Assembly: GCF_000300975.2 (NCBI RefSeq)
Contig: NZ_AEEC02000023.1
Coordinates: 1 to 64,000, forward strand
Direction of reading: 5' to 3'
Origin: Herbaspirillum frisingense GSF30
Lineage (GTDB): Bacteria > Pseudomonadota > Gammaproteobacteria > Burkholderiales > Burkholderiaceae_D
DNA: 64,000 nucleotides
Positions 36,564 to 46,088 of the stretch are shown piece after piece. How positions within the stretch are numbered: the stretch's first letter is position 1; each line of letters opens with the position of its first letter. A program made the translations under genes and the position numbers. Below the pieces are notes generated by a model, which saw only the letters and a program-made list of their open reading frames with translations, made no database searches and was not told the DNA's origin.

Positions 36564-36953
36564 ATGTCAGATGCAGCAAGTTCCATCGAGGAAGCCCTGG
36601 TGGGCAAGACCACCTATACGATCGATGTGAGACAGGCCGGCACTGCGTTGCGCAAGATTCCGATCGAATCGATCAAGGATGTGCGCAGCCTCGGTATCGA
36701 CCTGCTGCTGGTGCTGCGTGGCGGTGGCCAGATCCTGTTGCGGGAGGGGGCGCTGGATGCACTGGTGAACCCCAATCGCCGCATCGAATTCAGTGATGGG
36801 GTGTTGACCTTGCAGCAGATTTTCATGCAGAGCGAACACTTCGACTTTTTCAATTCGGGGTCCAGCATCGACGGCCACCTGCACTTCGTCGATGCCCACA
36901 ACATGCATGCGCCCGATGCGGTGCATGCAATGTTCTACCCTTTCGGAGGATAA
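36564..36953 (+). CDS. Small protein resembling the BapA prefix domain
   Basis: 129 aa, no signal peptide or membrane helix. The core at about 17-70 (YTIDVRQAGTALRKIPIESI, then DVRSLGIDLLLVLRGGGQIL, LREGALDAL) has the beta-rich pattern of the prefix-like domain found at the N-terminus of BapA/LapA adhesins, where it helps hold the adhesin at the cell. Here it is a separate gene. The C-terminus is His/Asp-rich (HLHFVDAHNMHAPDAVHAM). The assignment rests on pattern only; treat it as unknown otherwise. It is cotranscribed with the MotB-like gene and followed after four bases by an XRE gene. Confidence 0.6.
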   Translation: MSDAASSIEEALVGKTTYTIDVRQAGTALRKIPIESIKDVRSLGIDLLLVLRGGGQILLREGALDALVNPNRRIEFSDGVLTLQQIFMQSEHFDFFNSGSSIDGHLHFVDAHNMHAPDAVHAMFYPFGG

Positions 36954-36957
36954 GAAG

Positions 36958-37332
36958 ATGAAGCGAGAGATCGATATCGCACCCACCAAGTCCGTGACCG
37001 AAACCAAGGAAGCCATCGGTGAACGGCTCAAGGCGATCCGGTTGACCAGCGGCTTGAACCAGCGTGACTTCGCCAGTCGCCTGGGGACGTCCGGTGCGTA
37101 TATCAGTTGTGTGGAGCTGGGACACAGCATGCCGGGTGGGCGCTTCCTGCGCACTTTGCATCGTGAGTTCGACGTCAACATCAACTGGCTGCTCAGTGGA
37201 ATGGAAGCAGAATTGCCGCCGCGCCACGGCTTTCACGTCAAGGGTCTCATCAAGGACTATGTCCGCGCTACAGAACGCGGCAAGTCGCTGGTGATGATGG
37301 TGGCGAGTTTTCTGGTCGTCAAGCGCGGCTGA
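36958..37332 (+). CDS. XRE-family regulator 1 of the adhesin locus
   Basis: 124 aa. Helix-turn-helix at about 20-80 (GERLKAIRLTSGLNQRDFAS, RLGTSGAYISCVELG, FDVNINWLLSG). The C-terminal part (GLIKDYVRATERGKSLVMMVASF) may bind partners. GGAGG lies ten bases before the ATG, inside the end of the preceding gene, so the two are probably coupled. It resembles the second XRE protein at 37427. Confidence 0.85.
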   Translation: MKREIDIAPTKSVTETKEAIGERLKAIRLTSGLNQRDFASRLGTSGAYISCVELGHSMPGGRFLRTLHREFDVNINWLLSGMEAELPPRHGFHVKGLIKDYVRATERGKSLVMMVASFLVVKRG

Positions 37333-37384
37333 AATTAATGCCTGTGGTCTTGCCGGCGGCGTTGTCAGGCAGGCCCGGCGAGGG

Positions 37385-37414
37385 ATACGGGCAGCGCGCA
37401 TGGCCTGCCCGTAT
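37385..37414. promoter_or_regulatory. Inverted repeat before the second XRE gene
   Basis: Perfect 10-bp arms ATACGGGCAG (37385-37394) and CTGCCCGTAT (37405-37414) separated by 10 bases. It ends two bases before GAGGAGAGG of the next gene. It could be an operator for one of the XRE proteins, or an RNA hairpin next to the ribosome site. Confidence 0.6.
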
Positions 37415-37426
37415 TGAGGAGAGGAC

Positions 37427-37762
37427 ATGTTCAGTGAAGAAATCGGCGGCCGCATCAAGGAGATCCGGCTCGCCAACGGCCTGAGCCAGCGTGAGCTGGG
37501 TCAGCGCCTCAATACATCCACCGGACACATCAGCTGGCTGGAAGCCGGCAAGGCCATGCCCGGTGGCGAGTTGTTATTGCAGTTGCATCGCGAACTGGCG
37601 GTGGACCTCAACTGGCTGCTGACCGGCAGCGAGCCCGAGGTACTACCGCAGGAGGGAGACAAGGACGTACGGCTGCTGGTCGATCACTACTGCCGTTCGG
37701 ACCTCCAGGGGCGGGAAATCATCCGCATCCTGGCCGGTTATGCGGGGCGGGACTGCGGCTGA
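37427..37762 (+). CDS. XRE-family regulator 2 of the adhesin locus
   Basis: 111 aa. Helix-turn-helix at about 6-66 (GGRIKEIRLANGLSQRELGQ, RLNTSTGHISWLEAGKAM, LAVDLNWLLTGSEPE). Related to the XRE protein encoded upstream (shared IR..NGL.QR.., RL.TS...IS..E.G..MPGG, .V..NWLL.G). A strong ribosome site GAGGAGAGG precedes the ATG. It has its own candidate operator, so it may be controlled separately. Confidence 0.87.
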   Translation: MFSEEIGGRIKEIRLANGLSQRELGQRLNTSTGHISWLEAGKAMPGGELLLQLHRELAVDLNWLLTGSEPEVLPQEGDKDVRLLVDHYCRSDLQGREIIRILAGYAGRDCG

Positions 37763-37796
37763 AGCGTGCGGCCAGCCCCGCCGGGCGCGGTGGCGC

Positions 37797-39137
37797 TCAG
37801 CCACCTGCGCCCGGGGCCGCGGTCGTTGCCGTAGTCGCTGCGCTTGTAGCGGCTGCGCGCAACTGCACATCGCGGTTCAATCGCCACACCAGCAAGGAGG
37901 CCAGCAAGGTCGTGCCGACGATCACGAAACCGACCACATCGAAGTGGCGCAACTGTCCCTCAGGACCGAGCGTGACGATATGCCCGGCCACCACCGAGGC
38001 CAGACCGCCGGAGAGTTGCTGGATCGAAGCACTCACCGCATTGAACGAACCCCGCTGGGTGGGCGAAGGGATGGACGAGACCAGCGCCTGGAACGGAATC
38101 ATGCGCGAGAAGATCCCCAGGAACAGCACCGCGTTGATCAGCACGATCATCGGTACCGTCACCGGCCCCAGGTGCGTATAGATCAACACCATGATGATGG
38201 ACAGCACCGCCCCGAAACAGAACACCCGGAACTTGCCGACCTTGTCGGCGGCGCGCCCGATCAGCGGACCGAAAGCGATGGTGCACAGCCCGGTGACCAG
38301 ATAGACCGTCGGCAGGTGGTGCAGATCGATGCCCAGATTGCCGACCAGATAGGCACTGCTGAAGGGCATGAGCATGAAGCCACCTGTCATCAGCAAGGCC
38401 GTCGTGGCGAAGGCAATCAGGTAGCGCGGCTCGGTAATGGTGTGATACAGGTGCATCCATGCGCTGTGCTCCTGCTTGAGCTTCAGGTGACCGTCCACCG
38501 GCTGCATCTTCATGCTCACCACCAAGCCCCCGATGGCGCCCAGCGCCGCCATGGCCAGGAAGGGGACATGCCAGTTCCAGGTATTGGACAGGTACAGCCC
38601 GATCGGGATGCCCAGCACCTGGCTGGCCGCAAACGAGGTCTGGATGATCCCCATGACACGCCCGCGCAGATGCGGGGCGAACAGATCGGTGGCAATCGCC
38701 AGCGTGATGGAACCGATCACACCGCCGAAGAGGCCCGTCACGATGCGGGCCAGCAGCAGACTCTCGAAGCTTTGTGCCAGCCCGCACCAGACGGTGCCGA
38801 GCACGAAGCCACCATAGAAGAACAGCAGCAGCCGCTTGCGGTCGAAGCGGTCCGCAAAGCCTGCCGTGAGCAGGCCCGACGCCCCGGCGCTGAAGGCATA
38901 GGCTGACACCACCAGGCCGAACTGCTGTGGTGTGATCTGCATGGCCGGCATGATCACCGCGCCCAGCGGCGACATCAGCATGAAGTCCAGGATGACGGCA
39001 AATTGCAGGAAGGCCAGCAGGCCGGTCACGGTCTTCTGGTAGCGGGTGAAGCCCGCCGGGCTGGACGGAGTCGGTGGCGTGGAGGGCGTAGGTGGCGTAG
39101 GTGGGCGGGCAGGGCGGTTGGCTTGGGGCTGACTCAA
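37797..39137 (-). CDS. Major facilitator superfamily transporter
   Basis: 446 aa with 12 predicted membrane helices. A Pro/Thr-rich N-terminal tail of about 30 residues precedes helix 1. The DHA1-type signature between helices 2 and 3 is visible (GFADRFDRKRLLLFFYGG), along with RIVTGLFGGVIGSITLAIA. The best start is TTG at 39137, with AAGGAG six bases upstream; no ATG is suitably placed before helix 1. It probably exports a small molecule or drug; the substrate is unknown. Convergent with the XRE gene. Confidence 0.88.
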   Translation of the reverse strand: MSQPQANRPARPPTPPTPSTPPTPSSPAGFTRYQKTVTGLLAFLQFAVILDFMLMSPLGAVIMPAMQITPQQFGLVVSAYAFSAGASGLLTAGFADRFDRKRLLLFFYGGFVLGTVWCGLAQSFESLLLARIVTGLFGGVIGSITLAIATDLFAPHLRGRVMGIIQTSFAASQVLGIPIGLYLSNTWNWHVPFLAMAALGAIGGLVVSMKMQPVDGHLKLKQEHSAWMHLYHTITEPRYLIAFATTALLMTGGFMLMPFSSAYLVGNLGIDLHHLPTVYLVTGLCTIAFGPLIGRAADKVGKFRVFCFGAVLSIIMVLIYTHLGPVTVPMIVLINAVLFLGIFSRMIPFQALVSSIPSPTQRGSFNAVSASIQQLSGGLASVVAGHIVTLGPEGQLRHFDVVGFVIVGTTLLASLLVWRLNRDVQLRAAATSAATTATTAAPGAGG

Positions 39138-39414
39138 AAGGGGCTCCTTGGCGTATCGGTAGGGCAGTTCTGCCGTGTCTTCGCGTCCTGGCCGGCGTGA
39201 ACGTGGCCGGACGCTGTGTCGTCGCTGACGGATGAGCGTGCGCGATATTGTCCCGCCGTGTCATGAGCGGCGCCCATGGCAGGCGTATCGGTCGTGAGGC
39301 GGGCTTGCAAGAGTAGGCGTAAGCGGGAGCTTAGGCAAGCCTGGACCGGCCTTCTCTGCAAAGTTCGCACGATTGGTCAGGCTTTCGTCACATTCCGTAT
39401 GGAAAATGTGAAGA
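39138..39414. other. Gap between MFS gene and the SBP-mvaA operon end
   Basis: Contains the ribosome site of the MFS gene (39143-39148 on the minus strand) and an imperfect hairpin around 39182-39213 (GCGTCC/GGACGC). No gene is recognised. Confidence 0.5.
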
Positions 39415-39451
39415 TAAAAAAGCGGAGAGGCCCGTCCTGCGGGCCTCTCCG
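39415..39451 (-). terminator. Terminator of the mvaA-SBP operon
   Basis: 12-bp arms CGGAGAGGCCCG/CGGGCCTCTCCG with a 5-base loop; on the minus strand the stem is followed by six T. Confidence 0.92.
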
Positions 39452-39507
39452 TCCTTTTGTGCTTACAACACCGGTTAACCCTGGCTCAGGGGCCGATTTC
39501 CGTCACC

Positions 39508-40728
39508 TCATTGCTTGAGCAGGCTGCATTTGGATTCCGCCACGGTGGTGAATGCCTGCTCGCCCGGGATGGTCTCCAGCAGTTTCAGGTAATCCCAGGG
39601 CTTCTTCGATTCGGCCGGCGACTTCACCTGGTACAGGTACATGTCATGGATGTTGCGGCCGTCGGCGCGGATGTAGCCCTTGTTGTAGAAGTCATCGATG
39701 CGGGTCTTCTTCAACTGCGCCATCACCTTGGTCGAGTCATCGGTGCCAATCGCTTCCACCGCCTTCAGGTAGGTCATGGTGGCCGAATAGGCGGCCGCCT
39801 GGTGGGTACTGGGCATCTTCTTCATCTTCTGGAAGAAGCGCTCGGAGAACTTGCGCGAGGGCTCGTCCTTGTCCCAGTACCAGCTGTCGGTCATCATCAG
39901 GCCCTCGGCGTTGGCCAGGCCCAGGGCGTGGATGTCGTTGATCACCATCAGCAGGCCGACCAGCTTCATGGTCTTGGTGACGCCGAATTCCTTGGCGGCC
40001 TTGATCGAATTGACGGTGTCCTCGCCGGCATTGGCCAGGCCCAGGATCTGCGCCTTGGAGGCCTGGGCCTGCAGCAGGAAGGACGACAGGTCCGAGGATT
40101 GCGGCGGGTGCTTGATCGAGCCCACCACCGTGCCGCCACTGGCCTTGACCACGGCACTGGTGTCGTTGGCCAGCGAATGGCCGAAGGCATAGTCGGCCAC
40201 CAGGAAGAACCAGGACTTGCCGCCCTGCTTGATCACCGCGCTGGCCGTACCCTTGGCCAGGGCCACGGTGTCGTATTCGTAGTGGACGGTATAGGGCGTG
40301 CATTCCTCGTTGGTCAGGCGTGCAGTACCGGCTCCGATGTTGATGTAGACCCGCTTCTTCTCGGCCATCACCTTGTTCATGGACAGGGCCGTGGCCGAGT
40401 TCACGCCGCCGATCAGCATGTCCAGCCCGCGCTCGTCGGCCCATTCGCGGGCACGGGTGGCCGCGATGTCGGCCTTGTTCTGGTGGTCTGCGGAGATCAC
40501 TTCAATGGGTTTGCCCAGCACCTTGCCGCCGTAGTCGGCCACCGCCATGCGGATCGCCTCCAGGCCGCCCAGGCCGTCGGTATCGGCATAGGGGCCAGAC
40601 ATGTCGGTGATGAAGCCGATGCGCACGGCGTCATTGGACACCTGGGCCGCCGTCGGGCCGGCGAGGCCGAAGGCGCCCGCAACGGCGCAGGTCGCGGCCA
40701 GCAGGCGCATCTTGGTCGATGTAGTCAT
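39508..40728 (-). CDS. ABC transporter substrate-binding protein, branched-chain amino acid type (second)
   Basis: 406 aa. Signal peptide ends near residue 28 (AGPTAAQ). The mature protein is a type I periplasmic binding protein (VRIGFITDMSGPYADTDG at the start). It is paralogous to the protein at 6344-7585. Start at 40728 has AGGAGACAAAAC upstream. It lies 67 bases downstream of the HMG-CoA reductase gene and ends at its own terminator. No permease or ATPase gene is near. Context suggests the ligand is mevalonate, 3-hydroxy-3-methylglutarate or a related acid, but this is inference. Confidence 0.9.
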   Translation of the reverse strand: MTTSTKMRLLAATCAVAGAFGLAGPTAAQVSNDAVRIGFITDMSGPYADTDGLGGLEAIRMAVADYGGKVLGKPIEVISADHQNKADIAATRAREWADERGLDMLIGGVNSATALSMNKVMAEKKRVYINIGAGTARLTNEECTPYTVHYEYDTVALAKGTASAVIKQGGKSWFFLVADYAFGHSLANDTSAVVKASGGTVVGSIKHPPQSSDLSSFLLQAQASKAQILGLANAGEDTVNSIKAAKEFGVTKTMKLVGLLMVINDIHALGLANAEGLMMTDSWYWDKDEPSRKFSERFFQKMKKMPSTHQAAAYSATMTYLKAVEAIGTDDSTKVMAQLKKTRIDDFYNKGYIRADGRNIHDMYLYQVKSPAESKKPWDYLKLLETIPGEQAFTTVAESKCSLLKQ

Positions 40729-40795
40729 GTTTTGTCTCCTCGTTTTTATCGGCCGCCTGGTGGCGGCTCGTGGTTCGTGATTACCTTGCTGCCCC

Positions 40796-42106
40796 TCAGC
40801 CCTGGCGACGTTGCGCCAGCAACTGGCGGGCGTAGTCCACCCGCACGTCATGGCTGGCGACCATCTGCTGCACCAGCCAGTCCATTTCCGCCGGTTCGGC
40901 ACCGGCCGCCAGTGCGATGTTGCGGGCATGCAGCGCCATGTGGCCGCGCTGTATGCCTTCGGTGGCCAGCGCGCGCAGGGCCGCCATGTTCTGCGCCAGG
41001 CCCACGGCCACGGCGACCTCGGCCAGTTCCTGGGCGCTTTGCACGCGCAGGATCTTCAACGCTGCGCGGGCCGCCGGATGGGTCTTGGTGGCCCCCCCCA
41101 CCAGGCCCACCGGCATGGGGATTTCCAGCGTGCCCACCAGGTCGCCGTCGGCAGCGATTTCCCAATGGGTCAGCGAAGTGTAGCGTCCCTGGCGGCAGGC
41201 ATAGGCATGAGCGCCGGCTTCCACCGCCCGCCAGTCGTTGCCGGTGGCCACGATCACCGGGTCGATGCCGTTCATGATGCCTTTGTTGTGGGTAGCCGCC
41301 CGGTAAGGATCGACGGCGGCGAATTCATAGGCGTCCACGATGCCGTTGATGACTTCCTCGCCGCTGTACTGCTCGGTTGCCAGCACCTTGGCCGAGACCT
41401 TCACCCGCGCCCGCGCCAGGCGCAGGTCGGCCAGGTTGGAGAGGATGCGCAGCCGCACGCGGCCGCCGGTGATCTGCTCGATGTGGCCGGCCACTGCCTC
41501 GGCCATGGTATTGACGGTATTGGCGCCCATCGCGTCGCGCACATCCACGATCAGGTGGGTTACCACCATGGCGCCGCGGCGGGTATCCGGGAAGACATGC
41601 ACCTCGATGTCACGGCAACCGCCCCCCAGCTGGTTGAGCAACTGGTCGCGGCTGTTGGCAATGTCGATGATGGCCTGGCGTTCCTTGAGGATGGCCAGCC
41701 GCGCTCCGTGCGGATCGCTCACGCCGATCAGCTGGATCTGCGCCCGCATCAGTGGCGTGCTGCTGGAGGTCTGGAAGCCGCCACAGGCGCGTACCAGCTT
41801 GGCCATGAAGGAGGCGGCGGCCACCACCGACGGTTCTTCTACCGCCATGGGCACCAGCACGTCGCGGCCGTTCAGCTGGAAGTAGCCGGCCACGCCCAGC
41901 GGCAGCTGGAAGGTGCCGACCACGTTTTCGATCATGCCGTTGGCAGTCGTCAGTGGCAGGCCGCCGGGCTGCCCCAGCAAGGCTTGCTCGGCTTCATCCA
42001 GGTGGGCCAGCCGGCTCACCTCGGCCAGGCGCTCGGCGGGAGCAAGGGAGCGGAAGCCGGGCAGGCGGGAATCCGGGGCCGCACCCGGGAGGGTGTCATT
42101 GCGCAT
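40796..42106 (-). CDS. mvaA: Hydroxymethylglutaryl-CoA reductase, degradative (class II)
   Basis: 436 aa. Class II motifs are present: [12 protein letters not shown] with catalytic Glu60, [18 protein letters not shown] (read from [13 protein letters not shown]), [11 protein letters not shown] with the catalytic Lys, and [11 protein letters not shown] with the catalytic His. Class II enzymes in organisms without a mevalonate biosynthesis route oxidise mevalonate to HMG-CoA for growth on mevalonate. It forms an operon with a substrate-binding protein and is divergent from a MocR regulator, which supports a catabolic role. HMG-CoA lyase is not in the window. Confidence 0.93.
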   Translation of the reverse strand: MRNDTLPGAAPDSRLPGFRSLAPAERLAEVSRLAHLDEAEQALLGQPGGLPLTTANGMIENVVGTFQLPLGVAGYFQLNGRDVLVPMAVEEPSVVAAASFMAKLVRACGGFQTSSSTPLMRAQIQLIGVSDPHGARLAILKERQAIIDIANSRDQLLNQLGGGCRDIEVHVFPDTRRGAMVVTHLIVDVRDAMGANTVNTMAEAVAGHIEQITGGRVRLRILSNLADLRLARARVKVSAKVLATEQYSGEEVINGIVDAYEFAAVDPYRAATHNKGIMNGIDPVIVATGNDWRAVEAGAHAYACRQGRYTSLTHWEIAADGDLVGTLEIPMPVGLVGGATKTHPAARAALKILRVQSAQELAEVAVAVGLAQNMAALRALATEGIQRGHMALHARNIALAAGAEPAEMDWLVQQMVASHDVRVDYARQLLAQRRQG

Positions 42107-42189
42107 GCGTTTGTCTCACTGGTTGTCGTTGGTATCGTCAGCCCGGGCAGGGAAGCCTTGTCCGGGCAGCGCAGGCAGGATAGCAAGCG

Positions 42190-42241
42190 TGTACCATTGC
42201 GCATGGGTACAGTTGTGGCCAACAGCAAGTGAACTGTACCC
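42190..42241. promoter_or_regulatory. Inverted repeats between mvaA and mocR-type gene
   Basis: Perfect 10-bp arms GGGTACAGTT (42205-42214) and AACTGTACCC (42232-42241) separated by 17 bases; a third half-site TGTACC lies at 42190-42195. The arrangement of three GTAC-centred half-sites fits binding by the divergent MocR regulator. Confidence 0.7.
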
Positions 42242-42326
42242 AAGACAATCCCTTTGCATTGCAGCAAGAATCTTCATATTTCCCCACCCACGGGCCCGCC
42301 AGAGGCCTCGCCGGAGACCCATTGCC

Positions 42327-43733
42327 ATGGCTGACGCACCCACCCTCACCAGCACGCTGGTCCAGTTGATCCGCCGCCAGATTGCCGAAGGCCTGCACTC
42401 GCCCGGCAGCAGGCTACCGTCGATCCGCGAGATGGCAGCACGGCACGGCTGCGCCAAGAACACCATCGTCAACGTCTTCGATGAACTGACGGCCCAGGGC
42501 GTGGTGGAGCCTCGGCGCGGTTCCGGCTTCTTTGTCTGCGTGACACCGCCGCGCCCGAAGGAAGAAGAGGAGGGCAGCCTGAGCCGCGCCATGGACGTGG
42601 TCTGGCTCATGCGCGAGCAGTTGAAGCACGACCCCGGCCATCTGCGCCTGGGTGATGGTTTCCCGCCGGTGGAGTGGTTGCACGACGTGCGGCTGGACAA
42701 GTTCCATCAGAAGGTGGTGCGCACCGGCATGGGCGCGCTGTTCGGCTATGGCAGCCGTTTCGGCTACCTGCCGTTGCGCCAGCATCTGGTACAGAAACTG
42801 GCCCAGCACGGCATCGATGCGGGTACCGGCCAGATCGTCCTGACCCACGGCGCCAACCAGGCGCTGGATATCGTGATCCGCAATTTCGTGCGTCCTGGCG
42901 ATCGCGTACTGGTCGACGAGCCGGGCTACTACATGCTCTATGGCAAGCTCAAGCTCTCGGGGGCGCGCATCGTCGGCATTCCGCGCCTGCCGGACGGGCC
43001 GGACGTGGATGCGCTGGAGCGCGAACTGAAGCTGCCGGGCAAGCCGCCGCTGTTCTTCACGCAGTCGCTGGCGCACAATCCGACCGCCTCCGACACCTCG
43101 CCCCACAAGGCCCACAAGATCCTGCAACTGGCTGACCGCTACGATGCCCTGATCGTCGAGAACGATGCCTTCGCCGACTTCAAGCCGGCCACCGCGCCCC
43201 GTATCGCGACACTGGACCAGTTGCGCCGCACGCTCTACATCGGCAGCTTTTCCAAGTCGGTCTCGGCGGCCTTGCGGGTGGGCTTCATTGCCTGCCATCG
43301 TGACTTGGCCAGCGATCTGGCCGACATCAAGATGCTGGTCCACATGAGCAGTTCCGAATACTGCGAGCGGACCCTGGACGTGATCCTCTCCGACGGCCAC
43401 TTCAGCCGCCACACTGCGCGTCTGCGCGATCGCCTGACCCAGGCCACCGAAGCCGCCTGCCACCAGTTGCAGCAACTGGGTGCGCAATTGTTCTGCGCGC
43501 CGCAGCAATCCATGTACTTGTGGGCTAGGTTTCCGGCATTCCCGGATGCCAGGCAATTGGCCCAGGGCCTGATGGCGCGCCATATCGTGTTGGCGCCGGG
43601 CAGCATTTTCCATGTGGATCCCGAGCAGGATGTACCCTGGTCGCGCTTCAATGTCGGCTTGTTGTCCGATCCCCGTTTCGCGTCGGCGATGGCGGAAATG
43701 ATGACGACTTCCGGCGCCATTCCCGGCGGTTGA
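42327..43733 (+). CDS. MocR-type (GntR/aminotransferase fusion) transcriptional regulator
   Basis: 468 aa. GntR winged helix at about 10-75 ([40 protein letters not shown]), then a fold type I aminotransferase domain. The PLP-binding Lys is in [15 protein letters not shown]; the region [19 protein letters not shown] and [11 protein letters not shown] are also typical. Start at 42327, GGAG upstream. Divergent from mvaA, so it probably controls the mvaA-SBP operon using PLP or an amino compound as co-effector. Confidence 0.9.
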   Translation: MADAPTLTSTLVQLIRRQIAEGLHSPGSRLPSIREMAARHGCAKNTIVNVFDELTAQGVVEPRRGSGFFVCVTPPRPKEEEEGSLSRAMDVVWLMREQLKHDPGHLRLGDGFPPVEWLHDVRLDKFHQKVVRTGMGALFGYGSRFGYLPLRQHLVQKLAQHGIDAGTGQIVLTHGANQALDIVIRNFVRPGDRVLVDEPGYYMLYGKLKLSGARIVGIPRLPDGPDVDALERELKLPGKPPLFFTQSLAHNPTASDTSPHKAHKILQLADRYDALIVENDAFADFKPATAPRIATLDQLRRTLYIGSFSKSVSAALRVGFIACHRDLASDLADIKMLVHMSSSEYCERTLDVILSDGHFSRHTARLRDRLTQATEAACHQLQQLGAQLFCAPQQSMYLWARFPAFPDARQLAQGLMARHIVLAPGSIFHVDPEQDVPWSRFNVGLLSDPRFASAMAEMMTTSGAIPGG

Positions 43734-43938
43734 GGCGTTTTTGATCCTCCTGGCCCGCCCGTGGGAAGTGAGGCCGCATTGTCCATGTGTTCTGCCCTTT
43801 GCTTTCTTGTCCAGCCTGATTCCCCGTGCCATAGTGCAAGGCAGCGGCAATCGGGGTTGCCGTGGTCAAAAGAATAATGAAAGCATGCTAACTAATGGGG
43901 GAGTACCTGTCAGGTGCTTCACTCGGGACGGATCTCAA

Positions 43939-45549
43939 ATGAACATCTTAGGCAATATGAATATTGGCAAACGCCTTACGCTCGGCTTTGCCATCATCCT
44001 GGCTTTTTCCGTCGTGGTGGCGGGGATGAGCCTGTGGCGACTGGAGCAGGTCTCCTCTGCGACCCGTGAAATGATGAGCGATCCACTCAAGACCGAGCGG
44101 ATCATGGGGGACTGGTACACCAATCTCTCGTCCGGCATTCGCCGCACGCTGGCCATTGCCAAGAGCAGCGACCCGTCGTTGGGACCCTATTTCGCCGCCG
44201 AGGCGGCCGAATCGACCCGTAGTTCCACCGAATACCAGAAGGCGGTAGAGAAGCTGCTGGTGACCCCTCGCGAAAAGGAGCTGTTCCAGAAGATCGGCGA
44301 GCAACGCAAGATCTACCTGTCCTCGCGCGACCAGATCGTCAAGCTCAAGGCCGAGGGCAAGGTGGATGAGGCCATGCAGTTGCTGGACAAGACCTTCGTG
44401 CCGGCCGCTGCCCTGTACCAGCAATTGATGCGCGACATGGTCGATCTGCAGCGCAAGGATATCGATGACACCGCCAAGGAAATCGATGATATCGCCGCCC
44501 AGAGCCGGGTACTGATCCTGGTGCTGGAAGGCCTGATCCTGTTGCTGGGCATCGTACTGGCACGCTACCTGACGCTGGGCATCACCAAGCCGCTGCATAC
44601 GGCCGTGACCGTCTCGCGCAAGGTGGCCGAAGGCGACCTCTCGGCCCAGGTTCAGGTCAGTACGCGTGACGAAACCGGCCAGTTGCTGCAATCCCTGCGG
44701 GACATGAACGACAGCCTGCGCGGCATCGTCACCAACGTACGCACCGGTACCGACACCATCAGCACCGCCTCTTCCGAGATCGCCGCCGGTAACCTGGACC
44801 TGTCCTCGCGCACCGAACAGCAGGCCAGTTCGCTCGAAGAAACCGCCTCGGCCATGGAAGAACTCATTTCCACCGTGCGCCAGAACGCCGACAACGCCCG
44901 CCAGGCCAGCCAGCTGGCGCATTCCGCCTCGGCCGTGGCCGAGCAGGGCGGGGGCGTGGTCAACCAGGTGGTCGACACCATGGGCGCCATCAACGCCTCC
45001 TCGCGCAAGATCGTGGAAATCATCAGCGTGATCGACGGCATCGCCTTCCAGACCAATATCCTGGCCTTGAACGCGGCCGTGGAAGCGGCGCGTGCGGGTG
45101 AACAGGGACGGGGCTTTGCGGTGGTGGCCTCGGAAGTGCGTTCCCTGGCCCAGCGTTCGGCCTCGGCCGCCAAGGAAATCAAGGAACTGATCAACGACTC
45201 GGTGGAGAAGGTCGATGACGGCAGCCGTCTGGTTGAACAGGCCGGCAATACCATGCAGGAAGTGGTCAGCAGCGTGCGCCGCGTGACCGCTATCGTGGCC
45301 GAGATCAGCGCCGCCAGCGCCGAGCAGACCAGCGGCATCGAGCAGATCAACCTGGCCATCACCCAGATGGATCAGGTCACCCAACAGAACGCCGCGCTGG
45401 TGGAAGAAGCGGCCGCTGCTGCTGCGTCGATGCAGAACCAGGCCGGTCAGCTGATGCAGATGGTCAGCGTGTTCCGCCTCAGCGAGGGCGAACCGGTGGT
45501 ACGGCGCGAGATCGACGTCACGCCGACCGGGCCTACGCTGCCGGGTTGA
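43939..45549 (+). CDS. Methyl-accepting chemotaxis protein
   Basis: 536 aa. First helix about 14-34 ([17 protein letters not shown]), a four-helix-bundle periplasmic sensor at about 35-195, second helix about 196-216 ([17 protein letters not shown]), HAMP, and a cytoplasmic signalling domain with the tip [20 protein letters not shown]. The ligand is unknown. The start could be ATG 43939 or 43957 (MNIGKRL). Its last 102 coding bases are repeated, with changes, at 62251-62352 on the far side of the pilus island. Confidence 0.93.
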   Translation: MNILGNMNIGKRLTLGFAIILAFSVVVAGMSLWRLEQVSSATREMMSDPLKTERIMGDWYTNLSSGIRRTLAIAKSSDPSLGPYFAAEAAESTRSSTEYQKAVEKLLVTPREKELFQKIGEQRKIYLSSRDQIVKLKAEGKVDEAMQLLDKTFVPAAALYQQLMRDMVDLQRKDIDDTAKEIDDIAAQSRVLILVLEGLILLLGIVLARYLTLGITKPLHTAVTVSRKVAEGDLSAQVQVSTRDETGQLLQSLRDMNDSLRGIVTNVRTGTDTISTASSEIAAGNLDLSSRTEQQASSLEETASAMEELISTVRQNADNARQASQLAHSASAVAEQGGGVVNQVVDTMGAINASSRKIVEIISVIDGIAFQTNILALNAAVEAARAGEQGRGFAVVASEVRSLAQRSASAAKEIKELINDSVEKVDDGSRLVEQAGNTMQEVVSSVRRVTAIVAEISAASAEQTSGIEQINLAITQMDQVTQQNAALVEEAAAAAASMQNQAGQLMQMVSVFRLSEGEPVVRREIDVTPTGPTLPG

Positions 45550-45636
45550 ATCGCACTTCGAAGACGGCCCTGCGTGGGCCGTTGCCTGCCATGGTTTGCT
45601 AGCGATACGCGTGGGCGATCATGGCGCAAATGGGGA
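45448..45636. repeat. Left direct repeat of the pilus island
   Basis: About 190 bases that match 62251-62439 without gaps at a constant offset of 16803. I count 11 mismatches in the first 143 bases; 46 bases (45525-45570) are identical; similarity is weaker after 45590. It holds the 3' end of the chemoreceptor gene and, on the minus strand, a remnant of the 3' end of the histidine kinase gene found intact at the right end. Confidence 0.9.
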
Positions 45637-46006
45637 AAATGAAGAATCTCATGGAGGCGAAACCTAGTGCGTACCAAAGTGCTTGCGAAAAGTAACCACG
45701 AGGGTAGGACGAATCCATGCTCATGTAATAGCGGCCAATTTCTTGGAAAAGGCATGCCGCCCCAAATGGCCCTACAAACAAGGTGATAGTGAGAAATTTG
45801 TGGGGCCAAATAGATAGCTGCTCCACTAGAAAGAGTGTGAGGCCGGAGGTAATGCAGCCACCGATAAACGATACGAGATATCTTGTGATGAAGTGTCCTT
45901 CATCGTTTAGCCACATGAACTGACGCGGCCATTGGAAGGCGCGCGTAAAGACGAGGTATGCAACTTCAACCATCGATCGAAGAAAATGAAGGAATAGTTC
46001 TTCCAT
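45599..46006 (-). CDS. Small membrane protein at the island left end
   Basis: 135 aa with three to four hydrophobic segments (for example YLVSFIGGCITSGLTLFLV and FLTITLFVGPFGAACLF). No family is recognised. Base composition is AT-richer than its neighbours. Its last residues (ICAMIAHAYR) are encoded by the histidine kinase remnant in the left repeat, matching ICAEIAQAHGW in the intact kinase, so the reading frame was completed by the insertion junction. It is the last gene of the pilus cluster, 83 bases after the peptidase gene. Confidence 0.6.
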   Translation of the reverse strand: MEELFLHFLRSMVEVAYLVFTRAFQWPRQFMWLNDEGHFITRYLVSFIGGCITSGLTLFLVEQLSIWPHKFLTITLFVGPFGAACLFQEIGRYYMSMDSSYPRGYFSQALWYALGFASMRFFIFPICAMIAHAYR

Positions 46007-46088
46007 GTGGTCCTAATGCGGATAGGAGAGGCCACCATCGAGATTTTTCTGAGTCATCACTCACTGATCAGGTAGGTGGGTAACAGGC

